The position numbers and the translations under genes are program-made. 64,000 nt of DNA, taken from the NCBI GenBank assembly GCA_015680685.1, contig MNCI01029288.1:1-64000 (forward strand), in the 5' to 3' direction. Source of the DNA: Gnetum montanum (taxonomy: Eukaryota > Streptophyta > Gnetopsida > Gnetales > Gnetaceae). Positions 12,000-24,166 of this stretch are shown in pieces (the first letter of the stretch is position 1; each line of letters begins with the position of its first letter). A model generated the notes under the pieces. That model made no database searches. It saw only the letters and a list, made by a program, of their open reading frames with translations, and was not told the DNA's origin.

Positions 12000-13890
12000 A
12001 AAGTAATATTATAGGATGAATGCAGTTATTACGTTAAATACTTTCAACAAAACGATTAACGAACAGGCACCTATACCTATAGTGTCGGTCGGTTTTTATA
12101 TGGTAACCTAAATTTGAATAAATCTGGGTGCAGAAAGAAGCAAATTGTTGAATGTGCAGGAAACGGTAAAAATAGCAATCACAAAGTTTAAGGACTATTT
12201 CAAAAGCAGAATTGTTGGTGGGCACTTGGCAGGAGGAGGCCAGAGGAAAACTGCAAGTGAAGGCAATGGCACCGGCAAGAAGGAAAGACAACCAAAACCC
12301 ACGCTCAATCTTGAGCTCTGAGGCCCGAATTTGACTCTGTATCTCGTGCTACACTATAAAAGGAACGACACAGGGTCAGAATTGAAGCAGGGTAATCCAA
12401 AAAATCCTTTGAAAACCGCAACGGAAGGCAGGCAGGGCCAGCCTGCATTTGCAACTTCTGCATCTTCTGCTACCGCAACTGCTCAGGCCTCTTGCGCACT
12501 GACACGTGCACTTTTAGCCGGACTCCCAAGAGCCTTTCATGAACAATTAGGTGCTAGCACTACAGTATCCATTGTTCAATCCCAAAGTTAACATGTTTAG
12601 AAAATTCGAGGCCTGTGTTTATCTTGCTCTGGAACAAATTTTTGGTGTCAATTATTTTTGGAATGGCGAACCGGCGTATCCCCTTCTAGAAGAATCGACA
12701 CAAAGTTTGTTGGACATTATTTTGTAATAATGTTTTGGATCCCCTTATCCATAGAGAGTTTGGTGGGCATTATTTTGTAATAATGGTTTTTTGGGTAAGA
12801 GACCATTACCAATAATATTTGGGTAACGTCAACTTTGTCTATAATGCTGACTAACGTTGACTTTCCTAAGAGGCCATTACCACTGATGTGTTATGAAAGG
12901 TTACGTCCATTGCAAAACAGAAATACGTTTAAAAAGGTTGCATCATTCTCATTCCTATAAAGATAGATCATGCCAGGTGATAGAGAGCATGAGTTAAACT
13001 GAGCGAGACAACGTCTTAGAGATCGAAGAAGAGAAGCTCGGCAAGGGAGAGTGCCTGCAGAAAGAGAAGAAAGAAACTGCTGCTTGTGGATTTCCTCTCT
13101 CCACCTGCACCTCCACCTCCATGATCTTATGGATGCCCCTTACACGTCTCTGACACACGTAAATACGTTTACCGCTACTGTTGATCCTCAATTGCTGTCG
13201 TCGTATGCGCGCCGTCATCGTTTGTGCCGTGTTAATGTCGCCGTTACTGACTAACATGAGAGCTGCAACTGAGCCATGCATCAATCTTCTGCAATTGCGT
13301 TAGATGCAAGAAATTTCCTCTCAGAAAGAGGGAAGGCTGCCCACTGGGGCATACAAAAAAAAGAAACAAAAATAGAAAAACGAAGCTGCTTGTTGGTTTC
13401 CCTAGCTGCTACCGGATCAGTCCGGGTTCTCTCTGTGTGTGCCAGAGACCACACCCCATCCCTTGGAAGCCACCCTCCTCCTCTCCTCTGGTTAACAGCA
13501 GCCTTCAAAACCACTATCAACTATCAACTACCTTCACACCGTGTTAGTTACCGTAGCCCCATGTTCTCCACGTTCACGATGCAGTAATGCCCATCACCAC
13601 CAAGGAACTCCCACCACCGTCGTGCGATTGAGGTTGCTTGAAGATTTCAAATTACAACGATCGACCCCTTTTTAAAGAAAAATACTGCTGCCTTTCTAGG
13701 CTTAACATAAAATTTCACAATAGCCAACGTCAATACAATCAATACATATTGCTCTATATATTTGAGTAGGAATACGAGTTTACTCTAATTAGCAACAACT
13801 AAAGCTAATCGATAAAATTAGGAGATTAAGCAGGTTGCATTGCCACAGCCATAGCCATGGAATCTGCTTGGTACAGCTAATACATCTATT

Positions 13891-13924
13891 TAATATATAT
13901 ATATATGTATGTATGTATGTATGT
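13891..13924. repeat. TA / TATG microsatellite
   Basis: A short (TA)n run passes directly into four to five copies of TATG. Confidence 0.8.
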
Positions 13925-13954
13925 GGATATCTATTATTTATTTATTTTCATGGG

Positions 13955-14206
13955 TCAAAAATTAGTAGCACCTTCAAAAGTTTGGCTGAAGTGCCAATTG
14001 GAGGATGCCACGTTGTCTGCAGTGATGGTCTGCCTGTCTAAAGAGGAGTTCCTCTGCCAATTCTGGCCCCAATTGTAGATCATTTGCTGCCACATGTTAC
14101 TTTGTGCACCCTTGATCCATGTTGCGGCCATGTCAATGACCCCTGCCATGTTGGTGATCAACACCAGGTTGAAGGAGTGACCGTTAAGCGTGAATCTCAC
14201 TCCAAC
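13955..14206 (-). pseudogene. alpha-expansin C-terminal (CBM63) exon fragment
   Basis: The minus-strand frame encodes VGVRFTLNGHSFNLVLITN, then NWGQNWQ, ADNVASSNWHFSQTFEG and a TGA stop. This is the last part of an alpha-expansin, a secreted protein that loosens cell walls; the region is the cellulose-binding C-terminal domain (Pollen_allerg_1). About 80 residues remain. The usual Tyr in the HSYFNLV segment is missing, and roughly a dozen residues are absent between SLDRQ and TITADN, where functional family members have a SLSF-K-x-x-x-SDGR stretch. There is no upstream exon encoding the catalytic-like N-terminal domain in the surrounding sequence. The homology stops at about 14206, within ten bases of a helicase fragment on the other strand, so this is a captured or transposed gene piece. 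Confidence 0.85.
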
Positions 14207-14210
14207 TTTG

Positions 14211-15333
14211 TCATCATTGCAAAATAAATACAAATACTTAAAGTATATTATTATAGATGAAATGAGTTTCAAAGGTGGTAAATTGCTTAGCAACATTGAC
14301 TGAAGGCTTAAGGAAATATTTCCAGATAATCATTTAGATAACTTTGGTTGTAGATCTATGATGATACTCATTGGAGATCTTGCACAGCTTCCACCTGTTA
14401 AAGATGTTATACCGTACATATCATCTCAGATGCATGTGAAGAATTTGTGGTTGGCATTCAATAAATTTGTAGCTTTGGATGTTGTGTATCGACAAAGAGG
14501 TGATGATTCGCAATAACAAAGATTTAGAGAAGTTTTGATGAATATACGAGAAGGAAAGATGACTGATCAGAATTATGACTTTTTGAACTTGAAAATGCAA
14601 CTTCCATCAACATCAGATGGGCGAGATGGATGTCAGAATTCTATGCATTTGTTTGATACAAAGGATAAAGTGCATATGCATAATAAAAAAATATTGCTCA
14701 AAATGTAGAAGCTAGTTGCACGGTGCATAGTAGATAGAAAGACAAATGGTGTGAAATTTTCGAATGATTCAGAAGGAGAATTGGACTGAGTAATGTTCAT
14801 TTGTGAGGATGCAAGGGTTATGCTCACTTTTAATCTATGGCCAATAGCAGGATTGGTTAATGGTGCATTGGAAGTCACTAAGAAAATAATATATAGTCCA
14901 CACTGTCAACCTTCATAGTTGCCATCGTATGTCATCATTGAGTTTGACTCATATATTGGAGTACCGTATGATAATGAACATCCTCGACAAGTACCCATTC
15001 CACCAATCATACGTGGAGGATCTCACCAACTACCACTTAGATTAGCATGGGCTTTGACAATACATAAGTCACAAGAAATGACATTGGAGAAAGCGTGTAT
15101 AGATGTNGACAATACATAAGTCACAAGGAATGACATTGGAGAAAGCGTGTATAGATGTTGGTAGCAAAGAAACAACACGTCTTACATTTGTGGCACTATC
15201 TTGAGTGAGGAGTATTAACAGTTTGAAGATATTCCCTCCAATCTCCAAAGAAAGATATATCAAGATATTTAAGGCTTTTCACCTTCAAAGTAGATTGGAT
15301 GAAGAGCAACACATTAAATCTAATGAAGAATGA
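14211..15333 (+). pseudogene. PIF1-like / Helitron-type DNA helicase fragment
   Basis: The plus strand encodes IIIDEMSF (Walker B, DEM at 14256-14264), then GDLAQLPPV (14373-14399, helicase motif III), VVYRQRGDD, DARVMLTFNLWPIAGLVNG, then LPLRLAWALTIHKSQ and a degenerate LTFVALS, ending TGA at 15331. These are motifs II to VI of a PIF1-family superfamily-1 helicase, the kind carried by Helitron rolling-circle transposons and by cellular PIF1 proteins. Walker A is absent, and stops occur at 14301 and several later points. An N at 15107 is flanked by a duplicated segment of about 50 bases that repeats the HKSQ-coding part. No Rep nuclease motif is visible, so Helitron origin is likely but not proven. 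Confidence 0.85.
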
Positions 15334-15536
15334 TCTCATTCTTTTCTGTAAACTAACTTTTACCATTTTGAATATCAGAATATTTGTAACTATACATTTT
15401 CAATTACGCAAGTTTGTACATTGATCATTTCTACTGTATTACAACATGTTTATAATCATTCAATAAAGCATTCCATGGTCTTATAATATTTGTGTCTGTT
15501 ATGTTTAAATCATCGCTGTAGCAGACGACTGGCGAT

Positions 15537-15661
15537 CACTAGCTTAGTTATATATTTATAGTATATATCTATAAATTGGCTTAGAGAATCTTATTTGTTT
15601 ACAAGTAAAAAGTTNCGACCAATTTATAGATATATATTATAAATATATAACTAAGCTAGTG
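15537..15661. repeat. 43-bp inverted repeat (MITE-like or assembly foldback)
   Basis: The arms 15537-15579 and 15619-15661 are reverse complements with one mismatch. They begin CACTAGCTTAG and end CTAAGCTAGTG. The spacer is 39 bases and contains an N at 15615. The arms are AT-rich with TATATA blocks. No matching target-site duplication is seen at the edges. Either a small foldback element or an artefact of joining opposite-strand reads at the N. Confidence 0.7.
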
Positions 15662-16330
15662 AATTTAGGGTAAGTTTTTTCCTTAAAGGAAAGTAAACTC
15701 TTAATTTTCTATCTCCATTAGTATGTAATTGGTTGTAATATTGAATTTTAGGGTGGCAAGCCTATAGTTCCCTCAATTCAATGTTTCCTTGATATGCTTC
15801 TTGTTAACTACATTGTAAATGCCCATAAAACCAAGGGAGTCAAAGCAAATGAAGAGAATTAATGTCTTTGTTAAGCTTACTTTTCTTGTTGTAAATTATT
15901 GAGTGCTAAACAAAAGTAGCATGAATTTTGGCCAAATTATAATTTGGTTGCTTTGTTAAAATTGTTAATTTTCATGCTTTATTGGTTTTAAGGTCATTTC
16001 ATGCTCTAATGGTTATATTTATGGCTATTCCTCGTGCCAATGGCTACATGTTTACATGTTTTTATTGTTTGTAGGCTCTAAGTTATGATGATGGTGGCTT
16101 TGGTAATGATGTTGACAATGGTTCTCCTTCTCTAATGGCTCAATTTTGTCCACTAATGGACTCTTCATACTTTGTTGTTCATTATTTTAGCTATCATAGC
16201 CTTGGTGATTGTACTGGTTTATATTTTTCATTATCTTGTGGCATTGCAATGGTGGGGCTGTATTTTTCCTTTGATTTCATGTTTGTCTGCTTTTATGGTG
16301 TTTTATGAGTTTTATGTAAACACAAAGGAA
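15662..16330. other. AT-rich spacer, nothing recognised
   Basis: Low-complexity T-rich sequence with several ATGGCT/TTGTT-type runs and no convincing reading frame, repeat edge or RNA gene. Confidence 0.4.
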
Positions 16331-16929
16331 ATAGGCATGAAGCTATAAACTAGAAATGACAATAAACTCTATAGATATAATGAAAAATGTAAATGTTGAA
16401 ACTACAACTACTAACTAAACGCTACAACAAAGGGTACAAGGTTAAGAAAGTCGATAGAGTGTTCAATCACGCAAGTGTTTTCTAATCTTTGAGATTAGGA
16501 AATGCATATGGTCTTTGTTGTATGATTTTATACTCTGCATTCCCTTCGCTTACAACATTAAGGAGTTCATCCCATGATTTTTTTGTGGCCCTTGCATTAT
16601 TGGTCTTGACTTGGTCAATTTTGTTGGGTTTTTTAGCAATGTTTTGGGTTACGGAAGCTTCTTCCTGAAACTCCACCTCAGATCCTTATTGTACATCAAC
16701 ACTATTGACAGACATGGGAGTTGTATTGTCCTCGTGGATAATAATCTCACCTCTCTCATAAGGAAGATGAATTTCTTGATGAATTCGAAAAGAGACAGCT
16801 CAAAATTTGGCTAACTAAGATCTCCCTAGGATTAGGTTGAATCTTGATGTCTCTTCCATCATAAGGAAATCAACTAATGTACGGAATTGTTCCCTTGCCA
16901 AAAAGTCCAATGAAATTGACCCTCTCACC

Positions 16930-17100
16930 TCTACACGTGACTAATTGACTGATTTAAGCACTGAGGTAGAGGTGCTCTGAATGTGTTCGGTCAAGTCCAA
17001 ATGTTCTATGATAGGAAAGGGAATAACATTAGTAGCTACTCCATCATCAACGTGTATGCAATGTATCTTGTGTTGGCCCACTCTTATCGTTATAAACAAG
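16930..17100 (-). pseudogene. retropepsin fragment of Ty3/gypsy
   Basis: Minus-strand reading gives IHVDDGVATNVIPFPIIEHL, the active-site loop of a gypsy protease with D-D-G in place of D-S-G. It parallels 734-510. Frameshifts on both sides prevent recovery of a full domain. Confidence 0.65.
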
Positions 17101-20039
17101 GGAGCTCTTGATGCCTCACCATTTTTGTCTTGAAATGTTATAATAGTTTACCTCATTTCTTCTTTAGGTGAGGATGGTACAATACTTTGTGTGTATAAAA
17201 TCTTGGTTGGCTGGGATGCCCTCACTGATAGAAATAGAAGTCAACATACAAACTATAGCTTCACGATGGGCATGAGAGGTCATAACTAAGTTATATAATA
17301 TCAACAAGATGTTCTTCTACTTAAGTGAGAGCTTAACTTGCTTCATGGCAATGAGAAAGTCTTTGTCATTATTCATTATTTTTTTGTTCTTATTGTTTTT
17401 AACTTCCTTCATTCTATCCAATATTTTCACCTCATGCTTTAACGTTTGTTGTTTAGATCCCTTTTCTTTTTCTTGTTGTTTAGTCCCCCTTAAGTAGGCT
17501 TGTTGAGGCAACTTAATTATTTGGATTCATAGGTATTGCTAAAATGTAAGTAGGATTTAGTGGACCTATCTCTTTCGATACCTTTGGTTTTGCATTGTCC
17601 TTAGCTTTTGGCTTAAGAACTAGCTTCTTACATTATTTTGTTGGTAAGCTCTTGTTATTGGGTTGTGAGGGGGTTGAGCCATTGACCACCATAGGAGGAC
17701 ATTGGTCATCTTAAGTTATGGGCTTAATAGTGGTAGGAGAAGGCACTCTACTAAGAAATGGTTCTTTAGGAGATGTTAGTGATGATATCCTTATGACAAA
17801 AGGAGTCCTTCAACTTGACAAAATTGAAGCCCTTTCATCACAAGGAGGTGCTCAAATCACAAACAGCTCTCAAGTATGTTTAGGATTATTGCTAACATTA
17901 AATGTGGCTATTATATAGGGATCATTGTGCATTTAAGGGATCCTTGTATACTTGCATGTGTTGGTTCTAGGGCCTAACAAGGTTGGAAGCATCAAACACT
18001 AACTCTCCATTGTCTATCATCTTTTTCAAGTCATCCTTTAAGGCTAAGTAGAAGTCAATATCACGATCAAACAACTAATGATAGTGGTAGAATAGGTCTA
18101 ACTTAAAGTATTTTGGCATCTGTAGATCATCCTTGGATACTACAGTAGGATCCTTAACAATCTCACATAATTAATCAGGCTTATTGAGGGCATTCTTAGT
18201 CATTTGATTGTATTGGATTTGACCACTTTTTAGCAAGTGGTCAAGGAGCTTGGACAGTTTTAAGGGAAATTTTATGTATTTTGATTTATCCTTCCTCTTA
18301 AAGTTAGGTATAGATTAGTTAGATGTAGAGTCCCTATACATTAAGGTTTGAGTGGTAGTGGTGGTGGATTTTTGTTCATTTATTCTTGGTCCTAGCATCA
18401 TTTTGGTTTCTTTGGATATAGTGGCTATGACTACATGGTTTTTCTTCCCTTTGTCTCTATCCTTCCATGTATATTGATTTTTATATGCCACATAGGTAGG
18501 GTTGTGGCTAGCTTCAATAACATCCTCTATGTTCTTTGTTTACGAGAAAGCTTAACTAAGGAACTACAAATCTAAGTAATAGAGTTTGGACTTAATGAAG
18601 GTATTAATCACCTCCTTGAGTATGGTCATAAGATGTGTCTCAGCTATGGGTTCAAGAATCTCATTGACAAGAGTATTCCATCATTGTATGAACTTTTGCA
18701 CAGGTTCAAAGGGCCCCTACTTGACCTTCATTAGTTGGTCAAGAGTTGTATTTGGTTTCAGGTTATACTTAAAATGGTTAATGAACTATGAAACTAAGTC
18801 TTGTAGTGAGGTAATGGATTCTCTAGGTAACAAGCGATACTAATCCATAGCTTTTTTGATGAAGGACATAGGAAAGTCACACATAAAAATATGAGGCCAA
18901 GCTTGTAACAACAAGCACTCAGAATAGAAGGTAATGAGGTGTGAGTTGGGATCACCTCACTATTGTATTTGGTAAAATGAAAATGGAAATGCCCATGGGA
19001 AGAGTTATTTGGGAGACAGTTGGACTAATAAAATCATCTTGGTAGAAATCCATTGTTTTATCCATCTACATGGTAGAGACCTTGAGCTTGTGTAGCTCTC
19101 TCATGAGGTCTTAGATCATGTAGAAGGTTTAATCCAAGCCTTGGGGCACTCTAGTGAATTACAAGGTTTATACAAATGGATGTAGGGAAATTTGGAAGGT
19201 GTGTGGCCTTGTGATAGAATGTGGGAACGATGGAAAGGGTTGGGTGATCACAATGGAAGGAGGATTGAACAAGGATAATGAGCTTTGCATTTGGACTGAA
19301 GGGAAAAAAGAGATGTGAGAGGCTTGCATAACTTAGGGTCCCATAGAGGGATCCACTAAGATCAAGAAAGGATAGGAGGTGATGGATACCACCACTAATG
19401 GTCTTGTGAAGTGAGGTTGTGTTGCAAAGATCATGGATGAAAACAAGGAGGGTGATTAAGACATAGGTTGAGCCTAATGCATGGATATAATGGGTATCAT
19501 CCTAAACATGGTGGAATACATAGGAGGAGAGGAAGCGTGGGAACTAATCCCATAGATGAGGTAGGAGATGCAGAACTGGGTGTAGTTATTTGGGGAGCTA
19601 ATTGTTGGAAAATGCTTCTAATGAAGATATTTGGCTCTAGTTCCACCTCAAATTTATTTTGTTCTTCTTGATTTCTATTCGAGCTAAGCTTCTCACTCCA
19701 CTCATCAACTTCTATGAGTTGTATAAGCATGTGTGCATAGAAGTCAGTACGAGGGATTTTGTCATAAGGGAATGGGATGTATTCTTTTCCATCACAATGT
19801 AATATTTTGAACTGATGCTTAGCATTAGATTCAAAATGTGGTATTAGGAGCCTAGAAAATATTTTAGCATAGAGAAAGTTATAAAAATCCTAATTAATCA
19901 TCATAAATTTTGGCTTTTTGCCCCTCTACCTAAGTAATTGTCTACACTCAATGATGACTAGGTCTTTTAGGTCATACACATGGACTCCATTCTAGTTTGA
20001 CGCCATGTGGTTAAGGTTGAGAGGTGATCCAGTTGATTC

Positions 20040-20510
20040 ATGAAAAGACATAGACCAAGTGTTAATGATGCTTAGTATATGAAGGTTCTAGTGTCAATGA
20101 GAGTTGTAGCATCAATGTGAATTGTGTAGTGTCAATGATAGTAATGTAGCATCAGTGACAATTGTAGCAACAATAGTTGCATCAATGACACTTGAGTGTA
20201 AACAACATTATTATGTCAATGACATTGAGCATTAATGATACTTATGTAGTATCAATGACAGTTGAGCGTCAATGATACTATTGCATCAATGACATTGTTG
20301 CATCAATGATACTTGAGTAGCGTCAATCATGTTTGAGCATCAACAATGTTGTAGTGTTAATGATGCTTGAGCATCAACAACATTGTAGCATCAACAATGT
20401 TTAGTGTCAATGGCACTTAAGCATCAATGACATAGTTGAGTGTCAACAATGTTATTGCATTAATGATGTTGAGTGTTAATGACACTTGGAAGTTTTCAAG
20501 TTTTGTTGAT
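20040..20510. repeat. degenerate minisatellite, (T)GCATCAATGACA unit
   Basis: About 20 to 30 imperfect copies of a unit close to GCATCAATGACACTTGA, with spacing varying from about 15 to 35 bases. The units alternate between ATCAATGA and GTCAATGA forms. It lies in the leader of the gypsy relic. No reading frame runs through it consistently. Confidence 0.85.
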
Positions 20511-20880
20511 GCTAGAAAACTAGGAAGGGGTTTTAGCATCTACACTACAACCAAAATTGTAAAATTTAAAAATTACTTTTATTATTTTTAAAACAAAAAG
20601 TTTTGTGGGTAATCACTGCACATTACATTAACAATAACAAAATGTAATTTTCTCAAAGTTTCCAAAGAGAAAAAGGTAATAATGCTACATTGGAAACTAC
20701 ACTATAACTAGTGATAGAAAAGGGCATGTTTTGGCCATGAACTAGTTGTGATGTACAAACTGTAACATGTAGAACTAAAAATAAATTTTAAGTAAATTTT
20801 TGCAAACATAAAATAGGCAAACACTATAATAGGTTTAGATAAAGAATTTAGGTAAAGGCCCTCCTTCTAGTAGTAGAAGC

Positions 20881-22090
20881 TATAGCAATAGAAAAATTTG
20901 ATACTGGAGAGCCAAAGATCCCTATTAGAATAGTTAAACTTGTAGATCCATAGACCTTGAAAAGGATCTACAAGCACCTCAAATTATCTAGTAGATCACT
21001 TGAGGACTTAAAAACATCTATTACCAAGTACTGACAAAATGTATATGAAATGTAAACAAGTGAGGAAATATTCATTAGACAAAACCAAAATGGAAATGCA
21101 ATAAAAACACCACCAAAAATTCATATTGCAAATTGTAACCTTCATTTCCCAACTTAATGTAAGAATCTTATTGTAAATGTAAGATTTGTAGTCCATGAGC
21201 TATAGTTCCATTCTAGATCTGCAATTCCATTTTTGTTTCCTTTATGTTTACATTCACATTTTTATTTTCGTGGTCATTTTACACTTTTTTAAGTCCCTGG
21301 ATGATTGGCCAAACCATCCAGGGTGTCTTGTATCTCATTTGTAGAGGCCCTTTGGGATCTGAGGCTAAAACTATTTTGGTGCTTGGGATATTTTGATTTC
21401 CATTTTAGAAACCAAATTTTCTAGGTCCAATAGTTTTCCAATGCTAGAAAGATGGCCTCCATCTAAATTCTTAGCTAATACCCTTTTTTCAACTATCATG
21501 TTTTCGAGGTTTAAAATCTATGAACATATTCAATCGAAGCCTTGGAAAATAGAATAGTTTGGTTTTCATTGTATTCTCACATTTGTTGTTGCATGTTTTG
21601 GGGCTAGCATACTCTAGTTGGAAAACTAAAATTCAAAAACCCAATTCAATTTTTTGTAAAATCTATTTGATTAAAGAACTTTTCCCAATTCCATCTATGA
21701 TGGAATAGATCACTTTTCCCAATTTTGTTAGTGATGAAATAGACCACTTTTCCCATCTTCACCACTTAGCATGGGTGGTTGGTAAATGCCCTATCTACTT
21801 CATAGTACATGACCATTTACTGCATAGTATTTCATAGTAGCAGTTTCCCACTACCTTTCCTTTTTTGGTCAACTACATTAGTGGATTATCCCACTTATTT
21901 TTTTTACTAAAAATAGTAAAAAAGTGGTAAAACTACATTTTTAGTATGTCATTCAACTAGTCGATCGTATTGTCCTTTAACTTCATCGAGAAAACTACTA
22001 GCAAATAGGCTATGAGGGTCTATGACTTCAAAAACACCACCATAGTAGAATGTAAGCAATCCCTAAGGCTTAGGGGATGAAGTCCTAATT
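20881..22090 (-). repeat. probable LTR of the 16331-20880 element
   Basis: Noncoding block directly beyond the leader block at 20843-20860. Its part around 21080-21230 is clearly related to 60300-60410 (shared CACCACCAAAA, TATTGTAAAT-TAAGAT and AGCTATA segments), so it belongs to a dispersed repeat. Position beyond the leader fits a 5' LTR in minus orientation, but its terminal TG/CA edges could not be fixed. A run of CCACTTTTCCCA-like units occurs at 21700-21760. Confidence 0.45.
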
Positions 22091-24166
22091 TCATCCCCCA
22101 CAACTAAGTTCAAGACAAGAATTACTAATTAGGTTATATGTTTCCATGCATTATTTGAATAGTTCAACATTCTCATTTGTGAGCCACTAGGTGTCCTTTG
22201 GTTTAGCAACTATTTTGTGGATCCATTTTTGCACACACTCTTGTTCCTTATATTTGCTATGGATTGGTGTAGGAATTAAGTGAATACTTTGAACCTTTAA
22301 CCCATACTTGCACCCTTTGTTATTACTAGTGATGCATGGAATGTTCAGTCTCTTCCCAATGATAGATTTATATTTTACATTTTATGTTGGGTTGGTGATA
22401 ATTATTGACTTCTGTGTAGGATTGGGAGACATTGTTTCGGCAAGGAAGGATGTTGCACTAGATTGCCCTTATGCTGGTTTTGATGAGCTAGTAGATTTAT
22501 GCATCTTATTCACATAAGTGGAAACCATCCTAAAGAAGGGATGTTTCCTAGATTTTTGCAGAGAACTACTAACATGATAATTTTCATGTATGTTCACAAT
22601 ACAAGTGGCATTCTTCTATTGAGGTTTCATTGCCAATTCTTCTTGAATTATTGGTTGTGGCATATGATGAAGGAAAGTATAAGAGTAGCGAGGATGTGTC
22701 GAAGGATAAGAGATGTGAGATGGTGACCCCACAAGAGATGTTCATCTTGATGATATTCAGGAGGGTGGTAGTAGTGATTTCATGTAAAGGAAGTAGAACC
22801 AATTGGAAAAACAAGTTTCCAAAAATAATATTTGTACGGGTCTAACTAGCAATAAGGGTAGTGCTGGTTTGCTGATGGCCTCCCCCATGACTATCAGTTT
22901 TGCCATTGTAGTTGATAGTAGTCGTAAGGCTGATAAGAAGTCTTAATAAAATAGTATGGTTGGTTGTAGGACTATCTATAATAACCTTGTAATTAGGGTA
23001 ATTTTCTAGGCATTTTCTTTTTGATGAACTTGGAATTCAAAGCAAAAGCCCCATACTCATGTAGATATAACATAACTAAGCAATAGCCCTTTAGATGGTC
23101 ATATTGATAGATGTCACATCTATCATCCTCTTCTATACTTGAGTCTGTAACCTCTTCTACTATAGTCATTTTCCCTTTTTGCTAAATAGTGTTCCTACCT
23201 ATTTCATTATTCCTTTTCCTCTTTTTACTTTAATCACTTAATTATTTTTCCACTACCTTCTCCCTTATGGTTTCTAAGTAGGTTGTAACTTTTTCATACA
23301 TCAGCTTCCACATCTTATCTAGCCTTGCTTCCATCTCAATGATAGCCTTTTGTATTGACAAGGTCTATTGTGAAATTAACATGTTGAAAGCTTTCTCTTT
23401 TTCCTTATCATAAATATGGAGCTCTCTTGTTTAAAGAGTGGGATCCCAGTTATATTCCTCAAAACACTCCCTTTTACATAGCTCTCCTTCTTCTTTCACC
23501 ACTTATTTCACTTGCCTTTATATCTGATTGGCTCTCAATTTGGATAGTTTTCCATAAGTGTAGATGCCAAGGGTCTTCCTTGTTTGGTTACAAAGCCCAT
23601 CTATGATGTGGAGAAGTTGCTCCTTTTTTAAAAAAATTGATGACCGAGACATCTATGTAGTTGAAAATAGTATTTTTCCAAGGCCACATCCAAGGATTCA
23701 TTATTTCTTTACTTCCATCCTTGGATTTGATTTCTTAGATTAGACACTCTCTCATAGGTTTGATATTTTTTGTTGAGAAGGGCAAGAATTGTAGACCACC
23801 GATGGATTGAATCTAGCTCCAATGATCTATACCAACTCCTTCTATGAGTGTCCTAAGAAAGAGCTTAAGCTTTTACCACTTACATTTGATTTTATGTAAG
23901 GTGTAGGCATTGCGGAAGGCTTGTACATGATGTTGTGGATCAAAATTATAGCTGCCCTCAAATCTAGGAATGTCATTCATATCTAGTCATTTGATGCAGC
24001 TTTCCTTTTAATACCTATGAGGTATTCTAACTACCTCCCAGATTTATGTCATGCTCCTAGTCGCTAGTAAGGGTTCATTTTCTTTAGACGTGCCATCATG
24101 ATAATCATCATTTCTATTTGTCTTATAGTGATGGTCTCACCTATGCTCATTTTTATGTCTTTTATC

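Larger units (their letters stand above)
10944..13954. other. low-repeat, GC-balanced region without a recognised gene
   Basis: Base composition is visibly more even than in the surrounding AT-rich repeats, and no segment matches other parts of the window, so it is probably unique DNA. TATA-like sequences occur at 12355-12361 (TATAAAA) and 12955-12961 (CTATAAA), each followed by purine-rich leader-like sequence. A near-direct repeat of GGCATTATTTTGTAATAATG lies at about 12713-12735 and 12769-12787. Open frames of 60-100 codons on both strands (for example 12331-12591 plus, 12994-13284 minus) show no domain I recognise. A single N sits at 11375. Confidence 0.4.
16331..20880 (-). mobile_element. 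Ty3/gypsy gag-protease relic with leader
   Basis: Second copy of the family at 1-2965, in the same orientation. On the minus strand, after a leader (20880-19900) come the gag region (about 19080-18000; peptides MAYKNQYTWKDRDKGK-like and KYFKLDLFYHYH) and protease (17100-16930, VDDGVATNVIP). The frame is broken throughout. No RT or integrase sequence follows before homology ends near 16440. A GGCCCTCCTTCTAG block at 20843-20860, shared with the leader of the 3254-10938 element, marks the probable boundary with the 5' LTR. Confidence 0.75.

Noticed and set aside
12994-13284. Minus-strand 96-codon frame and overlapping plus-strand frame
   Set aside because: Both strands are open in the same place with no domain; evidence is too weak to call a gene.
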